Assembly: GCF_020080835.1 (NCBI RefSeq) | Contig: NC_058164.1 | Coordinates: 19,586,688 to 19,650,687 of the forward strand | Reading direction: 5' to 3' | Length of the DNA: 64,000 bases | DNA from: Cotesia glomerata | Lineage: Eukaryota > Arthropoda > Insecta > Hymenoptera > Braconidae | Shown here: piece by piece, positions 25,570 to 38,074 of the stretch | Layout: each line of letters starts with the position of its first letter | How positions within the stretch are numbered: the first letter of the stretch is position 1 | Notes under the pieces: model-generated | What the model was told of the DNA's origin: nothing | The model's database searches: none | Seen by the model: the letters and a program-made list of their open reading frames with translations, nothing else | Position numbers and translations under genes: made by a program

Positions 25570-28486
25570 ACTGAATAAATTTACTCACCATAATCTGTTC
25601 CACGTTGGTTAGGATCGTGACAAACATCAAATCCGACAACCATTAATCCAGCCATTCCAAATTCCATAGTCCAAGGAGCACCACCGATCTTGCAATTCAT
25701 CTGAATTGCTACTTTGGTAGCAATTGACATGGCCCCTTTGGATGCTAAATTTTTAGCAAGAATGACCTGGCTCGGAACTGGGCGATCTACACAACACTTC
25801 TTTTTAATAGAGGCATAGACATCAGCACGTGGTCTTGGTGAAACACAACAGACAAGTTGAGGAGTAGATCGGCTTAAGATGTTTTCCAGTTCATCAGCGT
25901 AATCAGAAGCGTAGTCTCGACGAATATCAATGACGCGAGGTTGACTGACAAAGAATGACATTCCTTGGCCGGCTTTGATGATGTTACTTACGAAATTCTG
26001 TCAAAAAGTAAAGAAAATTTTAGATTATTCAAGAAATTATTCAGGGGAAAAAAAAAAAAAAAAAAAAAATAAAAAATTGAAGTTATTAGAAATATTAGTT
26101 GAAAAATAAAATTATGATTTATAAATTAGTACTTAATACAATCAAAGTCAAAATATTTCTGGATAAATATGTAACGATTAAGTTGAAATAGGATTTTACC
26201 TGAGCTTCTCCACGTCGTACACTGTTTGGAACAATGAGAACCCAATCAGATAATTTGGTGCAAACAATCAATCGTGAGGATCGGAAGTGTTTAGTCCAAT
26301 CAGCAGACTGAGTGGCTGACTCCCTCGAAGCTCCAAAAATGATGTTTTCTGGTGGGATTACACGAGCTGGAATTTCGACCAAGTTGGTATCTAATCTTAA
26401 ATTCCACTGTTTAAACTCTTGAACTACTGCCGGTGTCTCCTGCAATCTTCTGTTGAACATCAACAACTTGTCGATACGCCTGTCAGGGTTAACACGAGTG
26501 TGCTTAGCTAATGCAGCCATCAACTTATAGTCGTTTCTCATCTCATCGGTCAATCCTGAAATTTAAAAAAAAAAAAAAATTCAACATTTATCAAGACTTA
26601 AAAATGTAATTAAATAATTTAAAATGCAATTTGTTAAAATATTAGTACCTGTAGTGCGACACAATTCAGGAATTAGATAAATTATTTCATCTTGTCCAGC
26701 ACGACGATCTCTCTGATCTGAACGAGAGGCAAGAAGCGGTTGTTTAGGATCTCTGATGGAAATTCCGTACTTGGATTGATAATATTGCAAGTAAGTTGTC
26801 GGAACTTGATCCTTTCCTAACGGAAATGTAGACTGAGGCGTTCTGGAGAAATCAATGTCATCAATACGGTAAGTGTTGTTGTTGTAATCAGTCATTACTC
26901 GTGAATTTAATACGGCAGCTTTGCAGGCTCCCTGAAAGAATTTAATATTAATATTGATAATAATGAAAATATATGAAAAACTGTTTCATGATACATACAT
27001 GTACATCACCACCACGACACTGGTTGCGAACTTTTTGCAGAACATGGTATATGGTCTCTTGGCGCATCACTTTGTGAGTAATTTCACAACTCATGAGGAC
27101 ATCGCGTTCATGTTGACGAATTGATGTTTGATAACCGGGCCATAATTGAAGTCCAAATTCATGAATGTTAACCTGAAAATTGTTAAGAAATAAAAAAATG
27201 TTAATAATCTATACTAAATGGATTGTTTTAAAAAAAATTTCAAGTATATGACTTAATTACACTGGCTTTAGGATCATAATAGTCACGATTGACTAATTTA
27301 AGCTTGAGATGTTCTAATCCTTTACGAGCAATAATGTTATAAAATTGAGGATAGGCTGGATCTCCTTTGGTCATTTCTCCAACGAGACGGATGCTGATTC
27401 TAATTTGAGCGTTGTCTGATTGTCTTTGAGAAAATAATTCCCACGCCTGTAAATACAGAATTTGACATTAATATCAAAGTTTAAATTATTATTATTAATA
27501 AAAAAAAAAAAATCTAAGTGTAAAAAATAAAACAATAAAGAAAAAAGTCTTACCTCTGTTTTAGAACATTGATAGCGACTCACTGAGTACAACAGAGTAC
27601 CATCAAAGATGTAAATGCCCAGTGCATCTTTATGAATGCGAATTAGTCCTTTACGGACCATTAGCCTGTCTTCTTCAGGAGCAAAGTCAACCCGGTACTG
27701 TTTCAAACACCAATCGGGAGCGCTCAAAATCTTAAAGAAGTTGGCCTGAAGCTTTATTGGATTACCGCCCGTTCCTAAAGAGAAAAAAAAAATAAAAATA
27801 AAAATTATGAATCTATCAAGATAAATATTTGAAGAAATTCAAGTTTTAAAAAAAAACCTTTCTTAGATGCTTTAACATGAACAGGTCGAGAATTCAAAAT
27901 ATCTGGGTTAACCATTCTGCGCCCTCGCATGGCTCCACGTCCAGCAGCTGATGCTGATGCATCGCCACCACCCCCTAAAAAAAAAAATTTCTAGTTATTA
28001 GTTCATTGTGAGTTTAGACAAAAAAAAAAAAAAGTCAATAAAGAACTATCGGAATTTTAATCTTACAATACTGGACATGCTTTCAAGTCTGAAAAATTTA
28101 ATATAATGATTAATTTAATAAACTAAGTGATGATCGACATACCGACTGGTGCAACGCTTGAGGGTGGAGGAGCCGGACGATCAACTCCTGGTGGACGCTG
28201 GTCTCCAGCAGGGGCGGCAGTTGGTACTGGTGCACGAACAGACCGGCCTAAACTCTGTGGGCGAAAATATTTCGTCTTTCTCCTCTCGATTAATGATCTA
28301 TTCTCTAGAAATGGTTTGTAAAAAAAAACTTTTAGTTACCGGTGGAGGTCCGTACTGCTGAGCAGAGTCATGAGCCTGCGATGGTCCGGGACGGCGTCCC
28401 CATACTCCTTGAGGCTGCTGCTGAGGTGCGCTGTTACTAGCCCTTCCTCGACTTCGTCCAGCCGGACGATCACGACGATTGTCCAT
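23716..28486 (-). CDS. PIWI-clade Argonaute (Aubergine/Siwi-like), complete
   Basis: Ten coding exons on the minus strand: 28486-28340, 28254-28143, 27974-27858, 27774-27554, 27446-27261, 27172-26999, 26931-26649, 26555-26200, 25997-25589, 24365-23716. All have GT-AG borders and compatible phases, giving 884 residues. Residues 1-125 are Arg/Gly/Pro/Gln-rich with RG dipeptides (RSRGR, GRGAMRGRR), the kind of site methylated to sDMA and bound by Tudor proteins. The PAZ domain lies roughly at 270-400 and the MID domain at about 500-640. The PIWI domain has the slicer triad Asp656 (VVGFDVCHD), Asp727 (YRDGVGDG) and His859 (QYAHKLA), and ends in the invariant-type LYFL. Slicer activity is thus predicted. 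Family role: piRNA-guided silencing of transposons in the germline, cytoplasmic if Aub/Siwi-like. Whether it is Aub/Siwi or Piwi proper cannot be settled without a tree. Confidence 0.95.
24438..24834. mobile_element. 397-bp inverted-repeat element in the last PIWI intron
   Basis: The left end GTCCTAGGTGGACGTATGGG and following GGTTTTTACGCGCAG are mirrored at the right end by CTGCACGTAAAAACCC, then GCATACGTCCGCCATAGGAC. The inverted ends are about 36 bp with a few mismatches. The interior is non-coding and contains a smaller inverted pair (GGCTGTATAGAACTTTATAC). It is a MITE-like element. Confidence 0.75.
24851..25002. repeat. 152-bp near-perfect hairpin in the last PIWI intron
   Basis: Arms fold back over the whole length: CCACGCGCAAATACGGTC near the left pairs with GACCATATTTGCGCGTGG at the right; GATAATTATTTGCAGCA pairs with TGCTGAAAATACTTATC; the apex is GCCCTATCGGGC at about 24919-24930. 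It is notably G/C-richer than its surroundings. It could be a small MITE or a source of small RNAs. Confidence 0.75.
25526..25564. repeat. TA microsatellite in PIWI intron
   Basis: Uninterrupted (TA)n directly before the donor of the ninth coding exon (minus strand). Confidence 0.95.
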
Positions 28487-28824
28487 GATACCACTAACTA
28501 GAAATACATAACAAAGTTAAAATTTCTAATAAGTTAAGTTGAAAATAAAACAATGAAATAAACAAAATTTTCAGGTAAATTTAAAATTGAATAAATTTTT
28601 TCTCAATGGTATTTTTGGTAAACTAAAATTGAAATAGAAAATTTAGAGAATAAAAAAAGAATGTGATTTAAAATGAATTCAGAAGAAAAAAAAAAAAAAA
28701 CTAAGCAAATAATGAAACAGAAGAATGTTACATGTCTGAAGCAACCGACGCGCGAGATTAATTTCTACTATAGTCGAAACGAAGAATTTCCAACTATTTA
28801 TTCGATATACAAACAGGATAACTA

Positions 28825-28934
28825 ACCCTTCGTTGGTCGCGCTATGAGCGAATCGCCGCCTAACAACTACTCAACCTATAGAGACTCGCTATAGTGCGAG
28901 CGAGAAACTAAAAAAAGCGCGACCAACGAAGGGC
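28825..28934. mobile_element. 110-bp MITE with 20-bp TIRs near the 5' end of the PIWI gene
   Basis: The left end ACCCTTCGTTGGTCGCGCT and the right end AGCGCGACCAACGAAGGGC are inverted repeats with one mismatch, flanked on both sides by TA (28823-28824 and 28935-28936), which fits a TA target duplication. The interior has GAGCGAATCGC and TGCGAGCGAG. It lies 340 bp upstream of the PIWI start codon, in the presumed 5'UTR intron. Confidence 0.8.
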
Positions 28935-29501
28935 TAAAGTCGAGTTAAAAACGCCATTTTGTCTAAGATGAAATTTCAGACTAAAAGTTCTAAGAATCCG
29001 ATATCTTTTGTAGATTAATAGTGCCGGTGCGACCGAGAATTCTCGAGACGTTGAAGAAAAAATAAACCGAGATAAAATAATTAAATTTAATAATTGATAA
29101 ATTAAAACTGGTATAAAAATATTAAAAAAAGACGGAAATATAAAAATTGCTATTCATAAAATGAAAATGACGAAATTAATCCGCGAACATGAGAACAAAA
29201 GCCGGCAGATATATTGCGACACAAACACACAAAAATTACAAAGATGCACTAATTATTAGATAAATTTTTCACTAATTTAAAATAATTAACAGTTCGAAAT
29301 CAATTTCAATCTCGAATAATTGATAAATTGTTAAAACGTAAGAATACACCCAGCAAAAAAATGTGATTGTACAAAAAACCAAGTACGGGCGATAACGAAG
29401 TATTTGCGCGATAATTAATTAATAACAAGTAAAATAATAAATTGCTTAGATTCTTGAATTATTAACAGAATAAATTTAATGTCGATTTCTCAATTAATTA
29501 C

Positions 29502-29870
29502 CTGATTATGCAAAAATTTTAGAAAACCCGGATAATAAAAAAAAAATGAACAGAGGCGTGCCTGCACGTCCCCTCACTAACAATGCTGACGCGGTTGTGG
29601 CGAACCGTTGTCAGTCGGTTGTGTCTTTTGGTGGTTGTTCGACGGTCTTCCAAGTTCATACCACGCCACGAATCAACCCGAAACCTCCGTTCGGGAATAC
29701 TCGGCTGTTTTCTGTGGAGAAAACGTTATTTTAGCTTCCTGATTGGTCGAGAGTTTTTGAACTGCCGAGAAGGAGAGGGTGCTGCAGGATTGTTTACTAC
29801 TCAGTGTGGCTACGAACAAAGAAAAATGTCAAGTCGCCTGTCGTACTCTAGTCATAGCATAATGTAACCA
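29502..29870 (-). promoter_or_regulatory. Probable promoter and 5' non-coding exon of the PIWI gene
   Basis: This stretch is strikingly G/C-rich for the window (ACGCGGTTGTGGCGAACCGT, CCGAAACCTCCGTTCGGGA). On the minus strand it ends in a good donor, ATAATCAG|GTAATT, at 29502/29501. A matching acceptor TTTCTAG lies just before TTAGTGGTATC and the start codon at 28486. A 5'UTR intron of about 1 kb is therefore likely. Open frames here on the plus strand overlap each other in two frames and are not convincing. Confidence 0.45.
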
Positions 29871-30104
29871 TCTAATACGTATCTTAGACTTGATTTTATT
29901 TTATTTATAAATTATTAAAATTTTTCTTTATGTAGATAATTAGCTCAGTAATTATTTTTTATAAACATTGAAAATTCGTGGAGTTGAAATTTACAACCAT
30001 TTAATAACTTTTTGTTCATATATAACAAATAATTAGGTACTAGAAAATACTAAAAAAATTTTAATCATATTTTTGTGAAAAATTTCTACTTATGGATTTT
30101 TTTT

Positions 30105-30310
30105 ATGATACTGAAATTAGCAAACATGATCATTTTTGGAATTTGTATAACCAGTCAATTATTATTATAAAAAAATATATTTCAAAAAATTCGCACTTAA
30201 AATTTTTCAAAATTTCTACAAGTGGATTTTTTTTGCTAAATTTTTTTCATTGCTATTTAATTTTTTTTTAAATTGAAAAATTGTTGAATGTTTGTTAAAT
30301 TCAGTATCAT
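30105..30310. mobile_element. MITE, TGATACTGAAATT family
   Basis: The left end ATGATACTGAAATTAGCAAA and the right end GTTTGTTAAATTCAGTATCA are near-perfect inverted repeats; the interior is A/T-rich and non-coding. Same family as the copy at 21438-21630. Confidence 0.75.
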
Positions 30311-33300
30311 ATTTTTTTATGTTTATAATTTTTTTTAAATATTTTTATAACTTATTTTTTTAATTTTCAGATTTATGTGATTTTTAGTATTATGATATCC
30401 ACAATTATGTTAAAAAAAATTGTTTTTTTTTTTTTAATATTACAGATTTTATTTATCCGAAAACATAAATAATAAATAAAAACTATCAAAGAAACTAAGG
30501 TTGGTTAATTTTTATTTTATACATTCGAACTTAAATTTATTAAAAAAATTGTATTTATTTACATAATTAAATTTTCTATTTACTGTTAATAATTATTCAT
30601 TTAATATTTTTTATTAATAAAATTTTTATTGCAGATGACAATTACATTGAAAGAAAGGGCTGTCGATCAAGTATTTTATCTGGTACTTATTTATAAATCG
30701 TTTGTAAGTAATATAACACTTATCAGTAATAAATCTTTTTAGAAACGATCTAGTTACCAAAAGTACATGTAATATTTCATGCAACAAAAGTACTCTTTGT
30801 TTATGTAAGTATAATATACAAATGGTACATTATATAATTTTATGTTATTTTTAATATTTTTTTACATTGAACAATTAAAATTTTGATTATACATAGAAGT
30901 ATTATACAAATATTAGAATCAGATTTTTAATAATGTAATTAAAGGTGAAGATACAGCAGTATAATTAATAAAAGAACTATAGTATAAAATTAAATTATTT
31001 ACAAATATGTAATGATAAACTTTTGCAAGTAAAAATTATTGTGTTTTTATCAAATTTAATGATAATTCTATTTATTTTTTATTAAATAATATACTTCAAT
31101 TAGCAGTAATTTACCAAAGGTTTTTATAATTACTTGATTTAGGATCATGTAATATTGATATGTTATTATTTAAATAAGAGCTAGAATAGAAAGAAATACC
31201 TCAATAGTAACTCTATATTGAATGTAAATTCAAATGAGATTAAAAGTAAAGAGTATTTTGGTGGTTATCAACTGTAAAATACAAACAAAAAGCTTATTTT
31301 ACCCGAAGTTTATTATAAGGTCTATTATTTGTTTTGTTATTTTGTCTGTTTTGTTGATTCTCTGTCCCAATCCTTATTTAAAAATTTAAATACTTGTGTA
31401 TCACATTATACTTCACATAATACTTCAAATTAATGGGTTATATTATGATTAATTAAGCTATTTAAGGTATAAAATCGATTAAATTATAATTATAAAAATG
31501 TAGCACAGTAGTCTGATAAACTTTTTTTCATTTATTTTTCATAACTCGAATTTTTCAACTCAACTAATTGAAAGATTTGAATTTCCAAAGTCATTATTAT
31601 ACAAAAATCAAGATTAAAATGATTTCTTATCTAATTTTTCACAAATTTAATATATAATTGTAAGGGAAAATTTTTTCTAGAGATGATGAAGTTTTTATAA
31701 ATTCTTCACTACAAGAAGTTATAATTTTAATTTATTTTTTCCATTATATTTTTCCACGTAACGTCAAAATTTTCAATCTTTGAAATAATATCTACCAAGA
31801 AAAATAAAAATTTTAAATATATTAAATTAAAAAAAAAAAAGTGTGTGCGTGTAACCTTTACGCGCGATTGAAGTAAAACTTCTTTGGCGTTGACGGCATA
31901 TATCACTGAAATGATTAAATTTTAACTTAAATAATAAATATCATATTATAATTTAATTATATTTATTATTCATGTGCTTTACAAAGATTATTCAAATGTT
32001 ATATTAATATTATTCATTCGAAATAGGTACTTGAATGTCATTATAATTTTTTATGTATTTTTCATTTATGAAATTATAGGTTTGTGGTAACTATAATGTG
32101 AAACATAAATTTTACTCTCTAAATTTGCTACTTTTCTTGAAAATACAGCATCTATCGTTGTACCGAAACGCGTTGTTGACTGAAGTCGAGAAGTATTTAT
32201 AGATAGATCAAATTGCTATTCACAATTGATCCGTTTGAAAATATTGGAAATAAATAATCCTAATTGATTATGATATTTTCCACAAGCTAGCGTATAAGTC
32301 AAGAAGCGTGGAGTGCGTGAAGTATATGACATACACTTACGACCTATCCAAATTATTATTTTTAAATAGCGGAAACTACATAGACTATAGTAAGCGTTAC
32401 TTCCGTCAGAAAAAAAATCTGAGTTCTTAGTCGCGCCTAAAGAAGTTTTACTTCAAAAAATATAATAAGAAAAAATCTTTTACTAACAGCCGAGTAGGTA
32501 AAACGAAACGTAGCTATTGTATGTAAGGAGAAAATTTTATCTATTTTATATTTTATGGCCCTTTTCCTGTTATGACCTTGGGTTTCTCATGCTATATTAG
32601 TGGTACTTGAAACCTAAGTAAAGCGAGGGTTTACTTACACATTATTATACAGAATTTTGGAGCTATAAAAATATTCCTGGAAATAATCATGTAGCTCAAA
32701 ATATGATAGATTTTTGCCTAAAAACTTACTTAAATAAGTAAAGGTAAAATACAAAACTGCAATATAGATATATATTCGCGTGTATTAAATTTTGAACTCT
32801 ATGAACAGCTTATAAAAGATAAAACTATTTTTCAATGTAAAACATAATAACACTAAGTCCTTTTTTCTTCATTAAGTTATACAAATTACATTTAAACCTA
32901 TACATTGCTAGAACTTTACTGTAAAAAAAAAAGAATTTAATTTTCCTAATCAGCTTATTTCTAATGAAAAGATGTTTTAAATTGCATTTTATAAATCTTT
33001 TAAATTCAATTTTTTCAATTTTTTTTTTTTTGGCGTTTGCATTATTTTGTTCTTCTAATCGAGTAGCTTGCGTTATTATTATTGTCAATTAGGGTAGTAT
33101 CAAGCATATATCACCCTGTGACGGTAGCTACACTCGGTAACCAAATGTGTCATCTTGGACTAAAGCCGATGGTCATTCACTTGAAAAAACATAATCGGCT
33201 TAAGTAATAAACAACTATGTACTCAAAGTATTACTATTATAAAAAGTCTGGACTGAAAGTATTGGGAATTTTTTGTTTCAAGAAAAAATCCCGCTATGTT

Positions 33301-34376
33301 AAGGCGAAACAAGTTATCAATTATGTTGTGAGTATACAGGTAATGCATTTTAGCTTGTAAAATATTAACATGTTGAGTACTGATGTTCAATAGGTATTTA
33401 AAAGCAAACGCGTTACAAGAGATTACAAGGCCTAATCCCAGATGCACACATCTTATACACTGTAGTCTCATCAAGGTAAACGTGGCTATTGTAGCTACAA
33501 GAGCTGCTATAAATTTTAAGGACTCAATTTGGCATGACAATTTGGCGTTTTTTCTACCCATTAATGGAAAGAGGTTTGACCCGTAGAATGGCTATTAAAA
33601 CATGCTGCTTTTTTTCTAGAGTATTTGATTTGTTGATTTTAAGGAATGTAATGAGAGCTGTTGTGAAAATGTGAATTCAGAAAACAAATACTATTGTTTT
33701 TGATAATTATTTTTATTAATAGTTCAACTCTAAGATCTATATTCTAAATGCAAAATTTTATTTTATGCAAGATCAGAACATTATAGACAAAAAATCGTAT
33801 ACATTTATACTGATGACAGTCGTTTTGCGCTGTTATATAATAAAATAACAGAAGAAATAGTTTTTTTTTTATGATTATATACGTATGTTGCAGTATATAA
33901 TAATCGTATTTTTGTCAATTTATAGGAAAATAATAATTGTAAATTAAAAATTTTAATCGAGATTGCTTTCTCAAATTTTATTTATCATATTTTACATAAC
34001 TACTATCTAAGTATCTCATAAAGTTTTTTCGATATTCTACCGAATTCGTCGCTGTACATCATGTTTTAATATTCATAAAAATCTTTTAACAATTGTAAAA
34101 ATGATATTGTTATTAACAAGCCAACATTTTCAACTGACGCTATCATTGAAGATTTTTAAAGTATCAAATTGCGCGTAAGCGGAGAAAATTCACTATACAA
34201 AATGTGAACATCCGTATTTTTGGTAATTTATTTATTTATTTATTAATCAACATACGCCTATCGGCAATATACATCAATAAAGGGTATTTAAAATTAAATA
34301 ACATTAATTTAAGAGAAAAATTAATAAGAATTTAATTAATGAGAAAAAAGACGAGAAAAAAAAGAGTCTTTGTAAT
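30311..34376. other. Gene-poor AT-rich region
   Basis: No supported gene. It contains a possible single exon at 30635-30703 (plus) between a TTGCAG acceptor and a GTAAGT donor. A pair of 22-base inverted sequences lies at 31868-31889 and 32434-32455. A minus-strand open frame of 112 codons at 33223-33561 has no homology known to me. Confidence 0.5.
31868..32455. repeat. 588-bp segment bounded by inverted 22-mers
   Basis: TTGAAGTAAAACTTCTTTGGCG at one end pairs with CGCCTAAAGAAGTTTTACTT plus CAA at the other, with one mismatch. Only the ends pair, so it may be a short-TIR transposon. No coding sequence inside. Confidence 0.45.
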
Positions 34377-34667
34377 TTATACATAAATGAGCAATTGTTT
34401 TTTGATATTTGACATATATGCACTGAATGTGCCACCGTAAAATTCCACTTCACCATTTAGCTTGTTCACAAGGTTTACGATTCTGTCATGTGGTCGATAC
34501 ACCACATAGCTTTTTGTTGACTTAGTTGTTTTCAGCAGCCTTTTACGCCTTAACATTAGGTTGGAAGGTGCAAATTTGAAGCTCCTGCAGATGTCCGAGG
34601 CGTCAATGATTCCATTGACTACCTTGTAGAAAAAAGCCATACCGGCGACCTGGCGACGATTAGTCAT
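34377..34667 (-). pseudogene. Fragment of a LINE-type reverse transcriptase (3' end)
   Basis: A 96-codon open frame on the minus strand starts MTNRRQVAGMAFFYKVVNGI, then IDASDIC with a FKFAPS..LRRK pattern, and later NLVNKLNGEVEFYGGTFSAY. This resembles the C-terminal end of Jockey/CR1-type LINE polyproteins, where an R-R-x3-x-FYK-x-x-NG-x-ID segment recurs. The rest of the element is missing. Sequence before it in another frame (RSGANAYTPDHLCRHF) suggests a frameshifted continuation. An inactive remnant. Confidence 0.55.
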
Positions 34668-35102
34668 ATAGTTTAGTTTGAAATGTCTGCAAAGATGATC
34701 AGGAGTGTAGGCATTTGCTCCCGACCAGCATCAAAGCTCAAAAAATGATATATATTTCTGTAAAAATTATGTAGAAGTTTTCATATAAACTACATTTTGA
34801 ACAATGTAAAAGAGTAATGTTTTATGAATATCGATGAAAAAGTATTTGGAAGTAACAATGATTGGGAATACTCGAAATATATTGAAAAAAAAAAAAAAAA
34901 TTTATTAGATGGAAAAGATGAGTTTTTGCCAATAAATTAATTGATCCTGTACATAAACCTCATAGTTTATAAAGATTACGAATTTTTTGCCAGAATAAGA
35001 TTCTACTAAAAAATTTTGATCAGATGGCAGACGATTTTAAACAAATTTTTCAAATTATAACTAATTCGTGAATTAGAGAAAATGAATTTCAGAATTCGAG
35101 AA
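34668..35102. other. AT-rich sequence between LINE remnant and MATH/BTB pseudogene
   Basis: Short A/T runs. GATGAGTTTTTGCCAAT near 34918 matches the DEFLPN-encoding segment of the second MATH/BTB copy, so the first copy may once have extended to here and been interrupted. Confidence 0.35.
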
Positions 35103-35622
35103 AACGAATTCTGAAAGAATTTTACTTTGACATTAGGTGTTGAACTGATTATGTACGATGATTATACACTTATCGATAATACAATAAAACCATTGAAAAC
35201 TCTTAAGCGTAAAATTAATTATGATTTTAGAGAACTGCTTACTACTAAAAAAAATGTTATCTTGACATTGCCTATGGGTGATCAAACATTTCAAGCTCAT
35301 AAAACAATTCTAGCTGCCTCTAGCAGCATGTTTGATGCCATGTTCTCACGCGACATAAAAGAAAACAGAGAAAAAGCAATAACCATACCAGATGTTGATC
35401 CTAATGTTTTCGAAAAAATTCTTGAGTTCATATACACAAATCAAGTTAATAATCTGGGTAGTAATGTTGAAGAATTATTATAAGCGTTTGATACATACCG
35501 ATTCAAACACTCAAGAAAATGTGTGAATATTATCTATCTAAAACGATTTCGATTAAAAATGCTATTAGAACATTGGTTTTGGCTGATCGTTATGCAAAAA
35601 GATTGATGGACTTTTCTATGTA
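35103..35622 (+). pseudogene. Broken BTB (TD/POZ, SPOP-like) gene, copy 1
   Basis: A 118-codon open frame (35127-35483) encodes the end of a MATH domain (TLGVELIMYDD) and a BTB domain (VILTLPMGDQTFQAHKTILA, then ASSSMFDAMFSRDIKE and FEKILEFIYTNQV), as in SPOP / TD-and-POZ proteins, which are substrate adaptors of Cullin-3 ligases. The frame stops at TAA where the family continues. After about 30 more bases the BACK-like continuation appears in another frame (KMCEYYLSKTISIKNAIRTL, then VLADRYAKRLMDFSM). A nonsense change plus a frameshift, and absence of most of the MATH domain, mark it as a pseudogene. Confidence 0.75.
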
Positions 35623-37107
35623 ATTTATAATTATTCTTATTATTAATTTATAATTATTAAGCAAATAAAAATTAACGAATAAGTGTAGCTAAACATTTAA
35701 TTATAAAAAATTAATTTACTCATACACGCAAAATATTCTTTAATATTTAAAAAGGAAATGTTTTTTTTTTTAATCATAATTTACTTGATTTTGGATACCA
35801 ATTAAAGTTAAAAATTTATTATTCATTGTAAGAAAAGAAAACTTTAAAATATAAAAATGATTTTTTACGAGTTTTGAATGAGGTACATATTTTAAACTTC
35901 GAACCATTTCTTTTAACCATTATTGAATATTTTAATGTTCTTTTGAAAAATTGCTTTATTTATAATTTTTAAAATAAAAATTTGTATCAATATATTTTTT
36001 TAGGAAAATTTCAGTGCAACTATAAATCAGTTAAAAATTGCCACATTAAAGGTCGGCCGTAGTAAATAAATAAATATTGAGGAATTTTATTTTTCTAACT
36101 ACGTCTCAAATAAATTTTGAAATAAAATAAAATGAAGTTTCCGAAAAATAACATATGACTGTATAGAGCTATTGCGGAAGCTTTATAATAGTTGATTTGA
36201 AAGTTTTTTCAAAAAGTAATTAGAAAAATATAATTTCAGAAAATACATTTACCGCGGCCTAGCCTTAATAAGTCTACCAGATACAGGAGTTACCATTATT
36301 AAAAAAATGATTATAATGCAAATGGTTGTATGACGGTAGAGATTATTATATCATTTTTACATGGCTTAATTTTCAAGAAGTAAGAGTTTTTGAACGATGG
36401 ACTTTATAATTCAGTAAAAATTCTGATTGGTTGACGTTAAATTAACGACATTAATATGAAAATTAAGTTAAACATCTAAAAATTAAAAAATTTTTTTTTT
36501 TATTGTAATATTAAAATTTTCATTTGTAAAAAACTTGAAAAACTATAAGTAGAATTTAAAAAAAATATTTTTTTGTTATAATTTAATTATTAAAAAAAAA
36601 AAAAAAAAAAAAAAATTAAAAACGTCGGCTAACTTTAGTATTATGACTTATGATATTAATCAATTGATATTGATAGACATGTAACTGGTATTCTTATTAT
36701 AACGTATTATTGTTATTAATTTATTGAATTTACATACAATAGTATTATTACAATTATATTTATTCAATGTTTTTACAATTACATGAATCCAAAAGTTCAA
36801 TTATTTTTAAAACAAATCAGTATTTTTTGAATAATGTAGTCCGATACAAAACAGGGTGATTTACATGTATATAAACAATTATTATGAAAAAAATTTTTTC
36901 ATAATAATCCTTAAGGGGATTCTGGAACAGAGCTCGCGTCTTTTGTTTTTCAACGCGCTTTTTTATACGACGTAGTAGTTGGCTAGTACCAATTCGTGAT
37001 TAATATACCGCGTAGATTAATTTTAAAATAACATAAAATATTTGTGAACATTTTTATATAAAAAATTGAATTGTTTCAATTATAAGTAAAAAAGTGCTAG
37101 TGATAAA
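35623..37107. other. AT-rich region between two MATH/BTB pseudogenes
   Basis: It contains a candidate MITE (36045-36270), a degenerate member of the TGATACTGAAATT family (36451-36648) and an A tract near 36594-36614. No gene. Confidence 0.5.
36045..36270. mobile_element. 226-bp candidate MITE
   Basis: The left end ATTAAAGGTCGGCCGTAGTA is mirrored by the right end TACCGCGGCCTAGCCTTAAT, with mismatches. The ends are the only G/C-rich bases in the neighbourhood. Interior non-coding. Confidence 0.5.
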
Positions 37108-38074
37108 ATGGATAAAAGTTATTCCTACGCAAATAAGCACTCAATTATTTACAAACGGGAAATAAAAGAAGCAACGTCATTTATCACATTTTCAACAACA
37201 AGTATTGAGGGTCCAGGTAGAATTAAATCGCCTACATTTTCAACGGGTTCACGCAATAACGATCAATGGCACTTAGTATTCGAAGGAAGACACACTTATT
37301 AAAAAGGAATTTTATGTGACGAAGATATGCTTAACTTCGGTTAGCAAATGTAAACCAAAGGCTCTGAATATCGTGTTTTTATCTTAAATAAAAATAAAAA
37401 TAAACACGATTTTGATTTTTCAGTTATAAGTGATCCTTACAAAAAATACGTTGCTGGATGTTTGATAGATAGTGAATATTGGAATCCTATTGATAATTAT
37501 TTTGATGGTGGTACTTTGCCAATAGATGATCTGTTAAAAAAAAAGATGAGTTTCTACCAAATGATACCTTAACAATATCCGTTGATCTTACTGTGTATGA
37601 TGGCCACGTATCATTAAGTAATACAAAAATCCCATTGAAAGCTAGAGCGAAAGATCAAATGATCGAGGATTTTAAAAAATTGTTTATTACGAAAGAAGGC
37701 AGTGATGTTTTTATTACAATTGATGATAGAGCATTTCCAGCTCACAAATGTATTCTAATGGCACGTAGTCCTGTACTTTATGCAATGGTTTCGCACGAAA
37801 ACAAAAAATGAAGTTAAACCTGAAATATTTCAAAAAATCCTCGAATTTATTATAGGAACTATTGAAAGCCGCTCATAAATATGAACTTCAAGGACTTAGA
37901 GAAATCTGTGAATATTCAATATCTGACAATCTAACGATAAAAAATGCTACTAGAATACTACTATTAGCTGAACGTTACAACGCTAAACTTTTAATGGAGA
38001 ATTTGACACTCTGGAAGAATCCCACCCATCATTATATTTACGTTTACTCAAGCGTAAATATGCAACTGATATGA
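37108..38074 (+). pseudogene. Broken MATH-BTB (SPOP-like) gene, copy 2
   Basis: Pieces of one MATH+BTB protein follow each other in shifting frames. 37108-37302 starts MDKSYSYANKH and reaches the MATH segment NNDQWHLVFEG. The next piece contains LIKKEFYVTKICLTSVSK. From about 37410 comes FSVISDPYKKYVAGCLIDSE. 37593-37811 holds the BTB domain (DVFITIDDRAFPAHKCILMA, RSPVLYAMVSHENKK). 37862-38074 holds the BACK-like part (KAAHKYELQGLREICEYSIS, AERYNAKLLMENLT). At least three frameshifts (one in an A9 run near 37540) and a deletion within the BTB fold make it non-functional. It is 2 kb from copy 1 and in the same orientation, so the two probably arose by local duplication. Confidence 0.78.

Noticed and set aside
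33223..33561. 112-codon minus-strand frame
   Set aside because: Its composition is somewhat protein-like, but an overlapping frame on the other strand is also open; no homologue recognised and no splice or promoter context.
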